Positions 33,843 to 42,720 of a stretch of DNA of 64,000 nucleotides are shown piece after piece; position 1 is the first letter of the stretch; every line of letters begins with the position of its first letter. This stretch comes from Dictyobacter aurantiacus. Lineage in GTDB: Bacteria; Chloroflexota; Ktedonobacteria; Ktedonobacterales; Ktedonobacteraceae. Where the stretch lies: contig NZ_BIFQ01000001.1 in assembly GCF_003967515.1 (NCBI RefSeq), forward strand, positions 2,046,001-2,110,000. The letters run 5' to 3'. Both the position numbers and the translations under genes were made by a program. Below the pieces are notes generated by a model. That model saw only the letters and a list, made by a program, of their open reading frames with translations. It did not search any database and was not told the DNA's origin.

Positions 33843-34679
33843 ATGCAGCTTCAAGGCGAAAAAACACAGGAACAGATTATTGAGGAACTACAACAGCAGG
33901 TAGATGATTTACGGGCGGAAAACCTCCTCTTGCAAGATCAGCTGGCACATAAAGAACAGTCAACGGCGATGATCGCACATGATCTGCGCGGCCCGCTTTC
34001 GCCGATTATGAACTATGCACAGATGATTGCACGTCATGCGGCCCCTTCTAAAGATGGCGCGAAGTTTTCTGCGCAACAACTTGGGAAGAAATATGCGGCT
34101 ATCCAGCGCAACACCGGTATCATCATTGGTCAGGCACAACGTATGAGCCGCATGGTCAACGATCTACTCGACTCTTCTCATCTTGCCTCGGGCAAGTTTT
34201 CGTTAATCCGCGAGGACTGCGATATTGTACAACTGGTCAAAGATATGGTAGAACAGTTACGCCCAATCGCTCCTTATCATACATTTGTCGTTTCGGCGCC
34301 TGATACTCCGGTCATCGGATATTGGGACGGCGACCGCTTACAGCAGGCTCTAGGCAATCTGCTGGATAATGCCATCAAATATTCAGATGAGCAAACTACC
34401 ATTACCGTAACGGTGAGCACAACCCGGGCGGGGGTGCGAGTTAGCGTCCACAATCAGGGGGCCAGTATCCCCTCAGCTGACATCAGCCAGCTCTTCCGTC
34501 CCTATGGGCGCCTGGCAGCCACCCGCTCTCGCCATGGTTCAGGCCTGGGCCTGTTTATCACGAAATCGATCATTGAGGCCCATAAGGGGAACCTGCAGCT
34601 GGAGCCCCACGATGAGGAGGGCAACAGTAGCGAGAAGGGGCGTGGAACAACATTTAGCTTCGAGCTGCCGCTCAAGTAG
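33843..34679 (+). CDS. Soluble sensor histidine kinase
   Basis: Cytoplasmic two-component histidine kinase of 278 residues. It has an N-terminal coiled coil (about 5-38, IIEELQQQVDDLRAENLLLQ), the dimerisation/phosphoacceptor H-box AMIAHDLRGPLS, an N-box LGNLLDNAIKYS and the G boxes GSGLGLFITKSIIEAH and GRGTTFSFELP. There is no membrane segment or recognisable sensor domain, so the input probably comes from another protein. No response regulator gene is adjacent. ATG 33843 follows CAAGGAGACAGAG. Confidence 0.88.
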   Translation: MQLQGEKTQEQIIEELQQQVDDLRAENLLLQDQLAHKEQSTAMIAHDLRGPLSPIMNYAQMIARHAAPSKDGAKFSAQQLGKKYAAIQRNTGIIIGQAQRMSRMVNDLLDSSHLASGKFSLIREDCDIVQLVKDMVEQLRPIAPYHTFVVSAPDTPVIGYWDGDRLQQALGNLLDNAIKYSDEQTTITVTVSTTRAGVRVSVHNQGASIPSADISQLFRPYGRLAATRSRHGSGLGLFITKSIIEAHKGNLQLEPHDEEGNSSEKGRGTTFSFELPLK

Positions 34680-34681
34680 TA

Positions 34682-34800
34682 TCCCCGCCTGCGGCGGGGA
34701 AGGAAAGAGAAAGAGAATTTGGGGACTTGAGCATGCTCCCAGCATGCTCGCCCAAACCCCGGCAGGAGGGGCTCACCGCCCCACCTGCACCTCCCCGATC
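34682..34800. repeat. Repeat family B, copy 2 (short)
   Basis: Contains the core GGGGACTTGAGCATGCTCCC followed by AGCATGCTCGCCC (34720-34753), then CCCCGGCAGGAGGGG, sharing nearly all of that with 45575-45620. A CCCCGC/GCGGGG hairpin at 34683-34700 precedes it, right after the histidine kinase stop. Confidence 0.8.
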
Positions 34801-34832
34801 TATGTTTGCGGCATTAATTCACATAATATGTT

Positions 34833-35807
34833 TTAGCGCAGGGTGTCGGGGACAGGCAGGAAGTCGAGCAGGGCTTCGACGGAGTGAACGAGCAGGTCGG
34901 CTCCGCGGCTCTGATAGAGCTCGATCTCCTGTGGCTTGACAACCATGGCGGCCAGGACCGGCGCTTCGGACTCTGCTCTATCGATTTTGTAGCGTCTGAC
35001 CAGGTCGAAGTCGTCGGCGGTATCACCGATATAGAGGCCACCGCGACCATCTACCTGCTTCAGTGCGTAGCGCAGCGCCTGAGGATCGGGCTTGGCATAC
35101 AGATCAGCCGGCACAATTACGTCCCACCAGCGCTGGCCGCTATACGCCTCCATGCGTTCGATAGCGCTATCAACCTCAGCGCCAATGCGTCCGGTAATCA
35201 TGCCCAGATTGGCAACACCGGCCTGACGCAGCCGCGCAAAGAAATCAGGCGCGTAAAGCATCCTTTCATTCTGCGCATATCCTTCGGCCTGCGGCAGGTA
35301 GCGGGCGTCACGCCCAAAGCGACGCCGCAGTTCGCTGGCTCCCCAGTAGCACTCATTGAATACATCTACCACCACTTCGTAATCGGTCAGTGCCGTAGAG
35401 GGAAACACAGTTTCCACCCAGGCGCGACCGCTCTGACCATGCAGGGCGGCTTCATGGGCCAATACACCCCACTCCTGCGTACTACGCGCGGCCAGCTCGC
35501 TATCGCGCCACTCGCGCAGCCGCGCCGTGGCCAGTGCCGACAGCAGATAACACATATCCCAATCACTGTTAAAGCCGCCAGCCTGCTTGAAGATACCAAT
35601 ATCCTCCTGCGTCACCGGGGTCTCGTGCTCAGTGGAGTCCCATTGCAAACCATTTAAGGTACCAACAATATATGTAGTGACCGCGATGTTCGCGGCACGA
35701 AACGAGTTCACGGTCTCAATCAACACACCATCCACATCAAACAACAATGTATCAAATGGCTGGGGTACCAGCAGGTCCGGTCTTTTCCAGATCACCGGGG
35801 TCGTCAT
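34833..35807 (-). CDS. HAD-superfamily phosphatase
   Basis: Haloacid-dehalogenase-like hydrolase acting on a phosphorylated small molecule. 324 residues. Motif I is LLFDVDGVLIET (nucleophile and acid Asp), motif II GMITGR, motif III lysine in YAKPDPQALRYAL, and motif IV YIGDTADDFDLVRR. The unusually large cap insert between motifs I and II (about 35-190) is helical. The layout resembles the imidazoleglycerol/histidinol-phosphate-type HAD subgroup; substrate not certain. Monocistronic, convergent with the histidine kinase across a family B repeat. Confidence 0.82.
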   Translation of the reverse strand: MTTPVIWKRPDLLVPQPFDTLLFDVDGVLIETVNSFRAANIAVTTYIVGTLNGLQWDSTEHETPVTQEDIGIFKQAGGFNSDWDMCYLLSALATARLREWRDSELAARSTQEWGVLAHEAALHGQSGRAWVETVFPSTALTDYEVVVDVFNECYWGASELRRRFGRDARYLPQAEGYAQNERMLYAPDFFARLRQAGVANLGMITGRIGAEVDSAIERMEAYSGQRWWDVIVPADLYAKPDPQALRYALKQVDGRGGLYIGDTADDFDLVRRYKIDRAESEAPVLAAMVVKPQEIELYQSRGADLLVHSVEALLDFLPVPDTLR

Positions 35808-35921
35808 GATTATTCAGGCCCTTTCAACAAAGATGGCACCGCTCAAGCAGTGCCATGTATATGACAATCTCTACTGTTTCTTTATTGTATAACAGATAGG
35901 TTAAGAGAATATGTATTGTAG

Positions 35922-36725
35922 TTAGAGTACGCGGCTCAAGAAGTTGCGTGTACGCTCGTTCTTGCACTCGCCAAAGATCTGCTCTGGCGGACCCTGCTCA
36001 ACGATCTGGGCCTGGTCCATGAAAACAACGTGATCGGCGACATCGCGGGCAAAGCCCATCTCATGGGTGACCACCACCATGGTCATGCCCTCTTCAGCCA
36101 GCTGGCGCATCACTTTGAGCACCTCACCCACCAGTTCGGGATCCAGCGCGGAGGTCGCTTCGTCGAAGAGCATCAGTTTGGGATTCATAGCCAGGGCGCG
36201 CGCGATGGCGACGCGCTGCTGCTGTCCACCCGAGAGCCGATGAGGGTAAGAATCTTCTTTGTTGGCGAGCCCTACTTTGTCCAGCAGCATGCGCGCGCGC
36301 TCAATTACCTCGGCTTTGGGCTGGCGCAATACATAGATGGGAGCCTCGATAATGTTTTCCAGCGCCGTCTTATGCGCGAAGAGATTGAAGCGCTGGAACA
36401 CGAAGCCGATCTGCGAACGCATGCGCGCGATGTTAGCCTCGCTATCCTCAACCAGGCGTCCCTTCTCCTCACGGTAACCAACCAACTGTCCATCGATATA
36501 GATGCGCCCATCATCAATGCGCTCCAGGTGATTGAGGCAGCGCAGCAGCGTCGTTTTTCCGGAACCGCTCGGACCAATCACCACCACCGCCTGGCCGCGC
36601 CCTACAGAGAAATCCACACCGTTCAATACCACATTGGGACCGAAACGCTTCACAAGCTTCTCTGTGCGCACCATCTCGCTGGCCTGATTCGTCTGAGAGT
36701 TGTTAATCGTTGTCTCTATTGTCAT
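35922..36725 (-). CDS. glnQ: Polar amino-acid ABC transporter ATPase (GlnQ-like)
   Basis: ATPase of a polar amino-acid importer. Walker [18 protein letters not shown], signature [15 protein letters not shown], Walker [15 protein letters not shown], and H-loop [20 protein letters not shown] are intact. ATG 36725 (MTIETTINN) follows GAGGAGG; the frame is open a few codons upstream. The stop of the permease gene lies 17 bases before, so ATPase and permease belong to one leftward operon. Gene name is by family similarity; substrate could be glutamine, arginine or another polar amino acid. Confidence 0.9.
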   Translation of the reverse strand: MTIETTINNSQTNQASEMVRTEKLVKRFGPNVVLNGVDFSVGRGQAVVVIGPSGSGKTTLLRCLNHLERIDDGRIYIDGQLVGYREEKGRLVEDSEANIARMRSQIGFVFQRFNLFAHKTALENIIEAPIYVLRQPKAEVIERARMLLDKVGLANKEDSYPHRLSGGQQQRVAIARALAMNPKLMLFDEATSALDPELVGEVLKVMRQLAEEGMTMVVVTHEMGFARDVADHVVFMDQAQIVEQGPPEQIFGECKNERTRNFLSRVL

Positions 36726-36742
36726 TCCACTCCTCCTCAAAC

Positions 36743-37495
36743 TTACCTGGCGGTCTGTGTACCAAAGCCAGTCAGACGTTTCAATGTACTCTTCTCCTGC
36801 GCGACCGCGACCGCGACGTTGCCTCGATCGGGATCGAAACGATTCTCGATCCAGCGCTGGATAAACTCCCAGATGGTCGTCAGAATGAGATAATAGATTG
36901 TAGCTACAATCAGCAGCTCAAAGGTAATAAAGGTCTGGGAACCATAGATCTGCGCGGTACCCGTTAATTCCATTACACCAATAACCGAGGCGATGGAGGT
37001 GGTTTTGAGCATATTGTTGAATTCATTTCCCAGAGGAGGAATAATGACACGCATGGCCTGTGGAACAATAATACGGCGCATCGCCAGGCCATAACGCATG
37101 CCCAGCGCCTTGGCCGCCTCCATCTGACCCGTATCCACCGAACCCAGGGCGGCACGAATGATCTCAGACATATAGGCGCCTTCATTCAGCGAGAAGGACA
37201 CCAGTACACAGGCATAGGCAGGAAGGAGCGCCTGTGGAAAAACCTTTGGCAGACCAGCCCACAGTAGCAATACCTGAACCAACAAAGGACTGCCGCGAAA
37301 GAACCAGATATAGGCACGCGCCGGCCACACCAGAAATGGATATTTCGATGTACGCATAAGTGCTAAAAAGAAACCCAGTACAATTCCTATCGCCTGCGCG
37401 ACAACCGAGATCCACAATGTAATCCAGGCGGCCTGCAAGAAATAGAGGTTGGGATCCTGAAACAGATAGTACCAGACCTGGTCCCAACGAAACAT
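36743..37495 (-). CDS. Polar amino-acid ABC transporter permease
   Basis: Inner-membrane permease of the His/Glu/Gln/Arg type, 250 residues. Five or so helices are visible, with the EAA loop [22 protein letters not shown] that contacts the ATPase. It has the N-terminal segment typical of the family ([29 protein letters not shown]). ATG 37495 follows AGGAGG. Only one permease gene is present, so it probably forms a homodimer. It lies between the ATPase and the first binding-protein gene. Confidence 0.9.
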   Translation of the reverse strand: MFRWDQVWYYLFQDPNLYFLQAAWITLWISVVAQAIGIVLGFFLALMRTSKYPFLVWPARAYIWFFRGSPLLVQVLLLWAGLPKVFPQALLPAYACVLVSFSLNEGAYMSEIIRAALGSVDTGQMEAAKALGMRYGLAMRRIIVPQAMRVIIPPLGNEFNNMLKTTSIASVIGVMELTGTAQIYGSQTFITFELLIVATIYYLILTTIWEFIQRWIENRFDPDRGNVAVAVAQEKSTLKRLTGFGTQTAR

Positions 37496-37602
37496 GGCAA
37501 TCCTCCTAAAAAACTATGTGCTCCTCGCCTCCAAAGATAAAGGAACTCATTGAGGCGAGGAGCGAGGGAGATAAAAGGCTTAACTTAACAGCACGGCTGC
37601 TC

Positions 37603-38529
37603 TCAAGCTACAGCGTTCTGTGATTTGATATAGGAAACCTTTTGCTGATCTGAGAAGCCCCAGGTTTTGAAAAGGTTATTGTATGTGCCATCGGACTTGA
37701 CAGCATCAAACGACTTCTGCATGGCGGTCAACATCGAGCTATCGTCCTTACGAACGGTGATCCCATATGGGGCTGCGTTCACCACTGAGCCGCCAACCTC
37801 AAACTGTCCCGGGTTAATTTTGTTATAGTAGTCAGTAACGGGAGAGTCCTGATATGTGGCATCGACTCGTCCGTTTGACAGCAATTGTACCACATCTGTC
37901 TGTGACTGCAATACGGTCTGCTTGATAGCGGGTTTGCCAGCCTTCTGGCAATCCTTGGTACCGGCGTCCAGATCATCTTTTTCAACGGTTCCGGTCTGTA
38001 CACCAACGTTGAGGCCACACAGATCGGCCACAGTTGTCAAATGTTTGGGATTGCCTTTGGGAACCAGCAGAGACTCGCCAGCATTGAAGTAAGGGACAAA
38101 GTCGAAACTCTGCTTGCGCTTATCGTTGATGGTAACGGAGGAGATCACCACATCGAAGCGCTTGTTTCTCAGATCATCAAAAATCGTATCGAAGCTGGTC
38201 TTCTGGATAACCACCTTTAACCCCATGCGCTGTCCCATGGCTTTGATCAGGTCGATATCGAAACCAACATAGGTATTGGTTTTGGTGTCAACAAACTCCA
38301 TCGGCGTATAGGTGGTATCGCTACCAACCAGCAAGGTGCCGGGCGTCTTGAGATCGGTAGGGGCAGTGACATTGGGCTTGGCGGCAGGAGTAGGATTGCT
38401 AGCGGGTCCAGGAGTGTTGCCGGTTCCAGCAGAGTTGCCGCAGGCGGCCAGCAAAAACGACAAAAGAGATGCCAGTAAAAGCCCTGACAACGATAGGCGC
38501 CGGGCATAAGTACGGGTGGGAGATAGCAT
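37603..38529 (-). CDS. Amino-acid-binding lipoprotein of the ABC transporter
   Basis: Extracellular solute-binding protein family 3 (308 residues). Signal peptide and lipobox: LSLSGLLLASLLSFLLAACG. Family features follow: LLVGSDTTYTPMEFVDTKTN, YVGFDIDLIKAMGQRMGLKV, KTSFDTIFDDLRNKRFDVVI and the arginine-containing RKQSFDFVPYF. First gene of the leftward operon by order (binding protein, permease, ATPase), separated from the permease gene by 107 bases. Ligand is a polar amino acid by family knowledge. Confidence 0.9.
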   Translation of the reverse strand: MLSPTRTYARRLSLSGLLLASLLSFLLAACGNSAGTGNTPGPASNPTPAAKPNVTAPTDLKTPGTLLVGSDTTYTPMEFVDTKTNTYVGFDIDLIKAMGQRMGLKVVIQKTSFDTIFDDLRNKRFDVVISSVTINDKRKQSFDFVPYFNAGESLLVPKGNPKHLTTVADLCGLNVGVQTGTVEKDDLDAGTKDCQKAGKPAIKQTVLQSQTDVVQLLSNGRVDATYQDSPVTDYYNKINPGQFEVGGSVVNAAPYGITVRKDDSSMLTAMQKSFDAVKSDGTYNNLFKTWGFSDQQKVSYIKSQNAVA

Positions 38530-38868
38530 AGAATGGGAACCTCCATTTACGAAAATAGGGTGAATAAAAATAATTCACGTTCACCTCAATGACGATGTCA
38601 ATGACGATGAAGATAAGGTAGTTTCAACCACTCAACTGTAGCTCTCGCAGCAACGATGCAGTTCTGGAAAACGAGAGAACACTCTCCGTTCAATCCGAGA
38701 CACGTAGCTCTGGGATGACTGGTCCATATTATGTAATTTACGTTCAACTATAACCAGTATCTCACAAGAAGTCACGCCCTTATCCAAATCGCTATCGACA
38801 ACGACCCTGCCTGTTTTTAATAAACAGACAGGGCCTGACGACAGAGGAGCGTACAAGCATCTACATAG

Positions 38869-39759
38869 CTAGATCTTATCAGCATCGGAAAAGCCATACT
38901 TCCGAAAGAGCGCGTCATACGTGCCGTCAGATTTTATGGCCTGGAATGCCTTCTGGACCGCGTTGAGCATCTCGCTGTCGCCTTTGCGAATCACCAGGCC
39001 ACTGGGACCCGCGTTGATAGTCGGGCCGACCAGTTGGAATTGTCCAGGATTGATCTTGTTATAGTAAGCGGCTGATAGCGAACCCAGATAGATCACATCG
39101 GCACGATGATTGGACAGTAGTTGGATGACATCAGTCGCTGACTTTAATACCACATTCTTGATTTCTGGCTTACCAGCAGCTTTACACGCATCATTGCGTT
39201 TACCCACATCTTCCAACTGTATAGTTCCAGACTCCGTACCCACGGTTAAGCCACAGAGGCCATCGACTCCCTTGACACCTTTAGGATTGCCATTGGCGAC
39301 CAGCAAGGAAGAACCCGCCTGCAGATAGGGCACAAAATCGTATTTAACTTTGCGCTTAGCACTGACATAAACGCTGGCATTAACGATATCAAAGCGTTTA
39401 TTGTCCAGATCATTAAAGATCGTATCAAAGCTGGTCTTCTGGATATTGAGCTTCAGGCCCATATGGCTGGCTAGCGCACTGCTGAGATCAATATCGAAGC
39501 CCGCGTAACTATTCGTCTTCTGATCAATGTATTCCATCGGAAAATAAGTGGGATCGGTACCAACCGTAAACGTCCCGGGACTAAGCAGATCCTTGGGCGC
39601 GGCGACATTGGCTTTCCCGGAAGAAGAGGGAGCCGAAGGTGTGGTAGTATTTCCTCCCCCGCCTCCACCACAGGCAGTCAGCAAAAGCGAAAGTACGCTT
39701 AGAGCAAGTAATAATACAAAAGAGAAGCGCTGTTTAAATAAAGGTTTGGCTTGTACCAT
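38869..39759 (-). CDS. Second amino-acid-binding lipoprotein (paralogue)
   Basis: Family 3 solute-binding lipoprotein with lipobox LLTACG. It is collinear with the gene at 37603 (FTVGTDPTYFPMEYIDQKTN, YAGFDIDLSSALASHMGLKL, KTSFDTIFNDLDNKRFDIVN, RKVKYDFVPYLQAG), so the two arose by duplication but have diverged clearly. ATG 39759 (MVQAKPLFKQ) follows GGAAAGG; the frame extends upstream to 39801. It lies 340 bases upstream of the first binding-protein gene and probably supplies the same permease with another specificity. Confidence 0.88.
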   Translation of the reverse strand: MVQAKPLFKQRFSFVLLLALSVLSLLLTACGGGGGGNTTTPSAPSSSGKANVAAPKDLLSPGTFTVGTDPTYFPMEYIDQKTNSYAGFDIDLSSALASHMGLKLNIQKTSFDTIFNDLDNKRFDIVNASVYVSAKRKVKYDFVPYLQAGSSLLVANGNPKGVKGVDGLCGLTVGTESGTIQLEDVGKRNDACKAAGKPEIKNVVLKSATDVIQLLSNHRADVIYLGSLSAAYYNKINPGQFQLVGPTINAGPSGLVIRKGDSEMLNAVQKAFQAIKSDGTYDALFRKYGFSDADKI

Positions 39760-40135
39760 ACAAAAAAGGGCCTTTCCAGATACAAAGAAATTCTCTGGCA
39801 ACAGAGAAAAACCTTACTACCAATCACTGTAATAGTGTATGCGGGCTGCCTGCCATTTTACACAGATATACCAGTCAACGCGCGTCAGAAAACAGGCGCA
39901 CAGAGATCAGTGATCGAAATAATAAGACTCCAGGACATAAACATCACCATTGTGTGCCTGCTTATTTCACGTACAACGTGCCCCAATAGTCACATATCGG
40001 GGTTTCTCACAAGCGAAAAAAGACCCACCACCATACCTGGCTTATCGAGAACCGAAGCGCGAACATTCCAGAGTAAGAATGCTGGTGTGGCGAAACACCA
40101 TCAATGCTTCAGTAAAAAGAAATGGAAAATACGAA
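39760..40135. other. Intergenic region, nothing recognised
   Basis: 376 bases between two leftward genes. Open frames here translate to low-quality sequence and no palindrome or hairpin was found. It should hold the promoter of the second binding-protein gene. Confidence 0.5.
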
Positions 40136-40711
40136 TCAGGAAGACGGTTGTGTTTCGCTCACCAGAATTTCTGGAAATGCATGCTGCTCATCCAGAATAT
40201 GGATCATGTTCCAGCCCTCCTGCGGTACAGCGCGCAAGGCCTGCTGCAATAACGAGAGGTGATATTTGATCACCTGTTCCCCCACGATACGACCACGCGC
40301 CTGATGCTGATCATACCTCAGACAGGTTTCGAGCGAGATATTAAAGAGGAACAGACAGGTGGTGTAGCGGTGACGGACCGCGAGATCAAGTAAGCGCTGG
40401 CGCGCCTCCACCTGCAGGGCGGTGCTATCCACTATCGTCAATCTTCCCTGAATCATTCTTTTATGGATGATGTAATGAAAAAGATCAAATGTATCTCTAT
40501 TTACCTGCTGATTGGTCTCATCGTCACAAATAAGGGCCCGGCAATAATCGGAGGAAACTATTGAGGTCATGCGGCATCCCTGCTGCTGGTGCTGGGCCAC
40601 AAATGTGCGCGCGAACGTGCTCTTGCCCGCTCCCGCTGGACCACACAGCACGATCAAGGTTCGCTCAGGCAGGTGAATTCGCTGCACCTGTTGCTCAGAA
40701 TTATTTTCCAT
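40136..40711 (-). CDS. P-loop kinase-like protein (zeta-toxin/polynucleotide-kinase-like)
   Basis: Small P-loop NTPase of 191 residues. Walker A is LIVLCGPAGAGKSTFARTF; SSDYCRALICDDE follows, matching the aspartate-containing lid of the AAA_33/polynucleotide kinase group; TIVDSTALQVEARQRLLDLA is the acceptor-side motif seen in that group. A basic segment near DQHQARGRIV could bind phosphate. Likely phosphorylates a nucleic acid end or a small molecule; target unknown. There is no neighbouring antitoxin candidate. ATG 40711 follows GAAGGAG. Confidence 0.75.
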   Translation of the reverse strand: MENNSEQQVQRIHLPERTLIVLCGPAGAGKSTFARTFVAQHQQQGCRMTSIVSSDYCRALICDDETNQQVNRDTFDLFHYIIHKRMIQGRLTIVDSTALQVEARQRLLDLAVRHRYTTCLFLFNISLETCLRYDQHQARGRIVGEQVIKYHLSLLQQALRAVPQEGWNMIHILDEQHAFPEILVSETQPSS

Positions 40712-40980
40712 GAGAGATATACTCCTTCAGCTATCTGCTTTACATGCTCATAGATGCTATTAACCTTAACGCTCGGTACATAAAAGTTACGAGCACAGTC
40801 TATCATCATACCCAAATAATATAACCTGAACAATTCACAAGAATCTCCCCTTCTGGTTCAGAATACACCAAAAATGGCTCAGATTGTATCTTTATATCTC
40901 TGTGTTTTTCTACATATATCAAGCTCAGGTTTATAATAAAGATAGTGGATGGGTCTTGATGGATAGATGGAGGTGAAGCA

Positions 40981-42360
40981 ATGCGTTTCTGGTTGGATAT
41001 GTTTTATCGGCATTATCGATTTATGTTATACGTGCTTCTGGGCGGCGCCTGCGGAATTTTGATGATCCATATGATCCTGCTGCCGACAACAGGGTATTCA
41101 TGGACGGACGATGAGCGACAGCAGTATGATCAATTCTGGCTCCAGCAGAGCGGACAGGATTTCCAGCAGTGGCAGATGAATGGTGTGATGGTGCAAAGCG
41201 GACTGATTCATGCCAGTGTGCAGATGCAGATGACACAGGCAGCTGTCTGCACCAGCGACGATATCGATGGTGGCTTCGCCAGCTTCAATGATCAGGCAGG
41301 ATTGTGCCAGGGGCGAGATCCCTATCGGGCGGGTTCCTACGAACAGCGACTGAACTACTATAACGCGTCCTCTTTCTACTTTGGAACCCTGACATCGCCC
41401 ATTCAGATATCTAGCCGACCAGTCACCACGCTGATTGCTTCATGGAACGCGACGACCCTGAAAGGGACCTGGATCGAAACACACGTGCGCGTTCTGGAGG
41501 GTCGGTACTGGACACATTGGTACCGTTTTCCAATCTGGGCCAGCCATACCGAGACGGTTACGCGTCACAGCATCAATGGTCAGAGCGATGTCTGGGGCAG
41601 GATCGATACCGACACATTCATCACCAGGAGACAGCCCGCCAACGCGTACCAGGTAAAGGTGATCCTATTCAGCACCAGCGCGAGGGTGAGTCCACAACTG
41701 CAGCGCTTCGGCGTGATCGCCTCTTATGATGCCAGCACAGCCCCCCTCATTCAGTCCGATCCAACCAGTCGAGGCATCAACCTGGCGGTGCCACAACGCT
41801 CTCAGATGCTGGCGGCCTATACCACACAGAGCTTCGGGGGGGGTGGTGAAGCCTGGTGCAGTCCTACCTCGACCAGCATGGTCATGGCCTACTGGGCTAA
41901 CCAGTTGAAAAGGCCTGATCTGGCGCATACAGTGCCGGAGGTAGCCAGAGATACCTATGATTATACATATAGCGGGACCGGCAACTGGCCCTTCAACGTT
42001 GCCTATGCCGGAAATGCTGGCCTGACTGCCTTCGTGACCCGCATGTACTCGTTGAGCCAGGTCGAACAATGGGTCAAAGCGGGTGTTCCCATCATCATCA
42101 GTATCGCTTACCAGTCCGGCGAACTGGTCCATTCCCCCATTCCCAGCTCCAGTGGCCACATCATCGTGATACGCGGCTTCACCCACCAGGGTGACGTCAT
42201 CACCAACGATCCGGCCGCGGCCTCAAACGAGGCCGTCCAGATCGTCTACCAGCGAGCCAACCTTCAGACCATCTGGCTCAAAGCATCGCATGGGACCGCC
42301 TATGTCATCTATCCCCAGTCCTGGCCCGTCCCAACCACGCAGCGTTTCACCTCCTGGTAA
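40981..42360 (+). CDS. Exported C39-like cysteine peptidase
   Basis: Predicted secreted peptidase of 459 residues with an N-terminal membrane anchor (FMLYVLLGGACGILMIHMILL). The first 250 residues are a beta-rich domain of unknown role. The C-terminal third is a C39-like papain-fold domain: GGGGEAWCSPTSTSMVMAYW (catalytic Cys), SSSGHIIVIRGFT (His) and VITNDPAA (Asp). The family includes bacteriocin-processing and cell-surface hydrolases, but here no bacteriocin or transporter lies nearby. Start ATG 40981 follows GATGGAGGTGA. A hairpin follows the gene. Confidence 0.78.
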   Translation: MRFWLDMFYRHYRFMLYVLLGGACGILMIHMILLPTTGYSWTDDERQQYDQFWLQQSGQDFQQWQMNGVMVQSGLIHASVQMQMTQAAVCTSDDIDGGFASFNDQAGLCQGRDPYRAGSYEQRLNYYNASSFYFGTLTSPIQISSRPVTTLIASWNATTLKGTWIETHVRVLEGRYWTHWYRFPIWASHTETVTRHSINGQSDVWGRIDTDTFITRRQPANAYQVKVILFSTSARVSPQLQRFGVIASYDASTAPLIQSDPTSRGINLAVPQRSQMLAAYTTQSFGGGGEAWCSPTSTSMVMAYWANQLKRPDLAHTVPEVARDTYDYTYSGTGNWPFNVAYAGNAGLTAFVTRMYSLSQVEQWVKAGVPIIISIAYQSGELVHSPIPSSSGHIIVIRGFTHQGDVITNDPAAASNEAVQIVYQRANLQTIWLKASHGTAYVIYPQSWPVPTTQRFTSW

Positions 42361-42720
42361 ACCAGAGCATCATACGATCGTCTTCCCTTGAAGGAACGAC
42401 AACGTTATGGGTCATCCCGAACTTTTTACTCATATCAAAAGTTCGGGATGACTCATAACCTCAACAACTGCAAAACACGTGGAAGCTATTCATTACAGTA
42501 GACATTTCGGTGCAGAAATTGATATACTACCGTGTGTGTGAAGCTCAGAGGTTTGCCCTCAAATAGCACCCTTTTCCCGCATTTACGCATATCCGGTCAG
42601 GGGTGCTCACACAACACGAGAAGCCAGTTGAGACCATTACGATAGATACTATTCATGGAATGCTGCAGGTAAACACATTCCACCCTTCAATAGAACACCG
42701 ATTTTACCGAGGAGGATGTT
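42361..42720. other. Intergenic region before alaS
   Basis: 360 bases. After the hairpin the rest is a leader or promoter zone for alaS with no recognisable T-box stem or specifier structure. Ribosome-binding sequence GAGGAGG precedes the GTG start. Confidence 0.55.
42404..42459 (+). terminator. Hairpin after the C39-like peptidase gene
   Basis: Arms 42404-42426 and 42437-42459 match at 22 of 23 positions with a 10-nt loop; the inner pairs are AACTTTT/AAAAGTT. The position 44 bases after the stop supports termination; no T tract follows. It may also belong to the palindrome set. Confidence 0.65.

Noticed and set aside
39751..40269. Open frame of 172 codons in the gap before the P-loop kinase end
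   Set aside because: It overlaps two supported genes on the other strand and has no ribosome-binding site or family pattern.
42460..42720. T-box leader before alaS
   Set aside because: I could find no T-box core sequence or specifier stem, only a plain leader with a ribosome-binding site.
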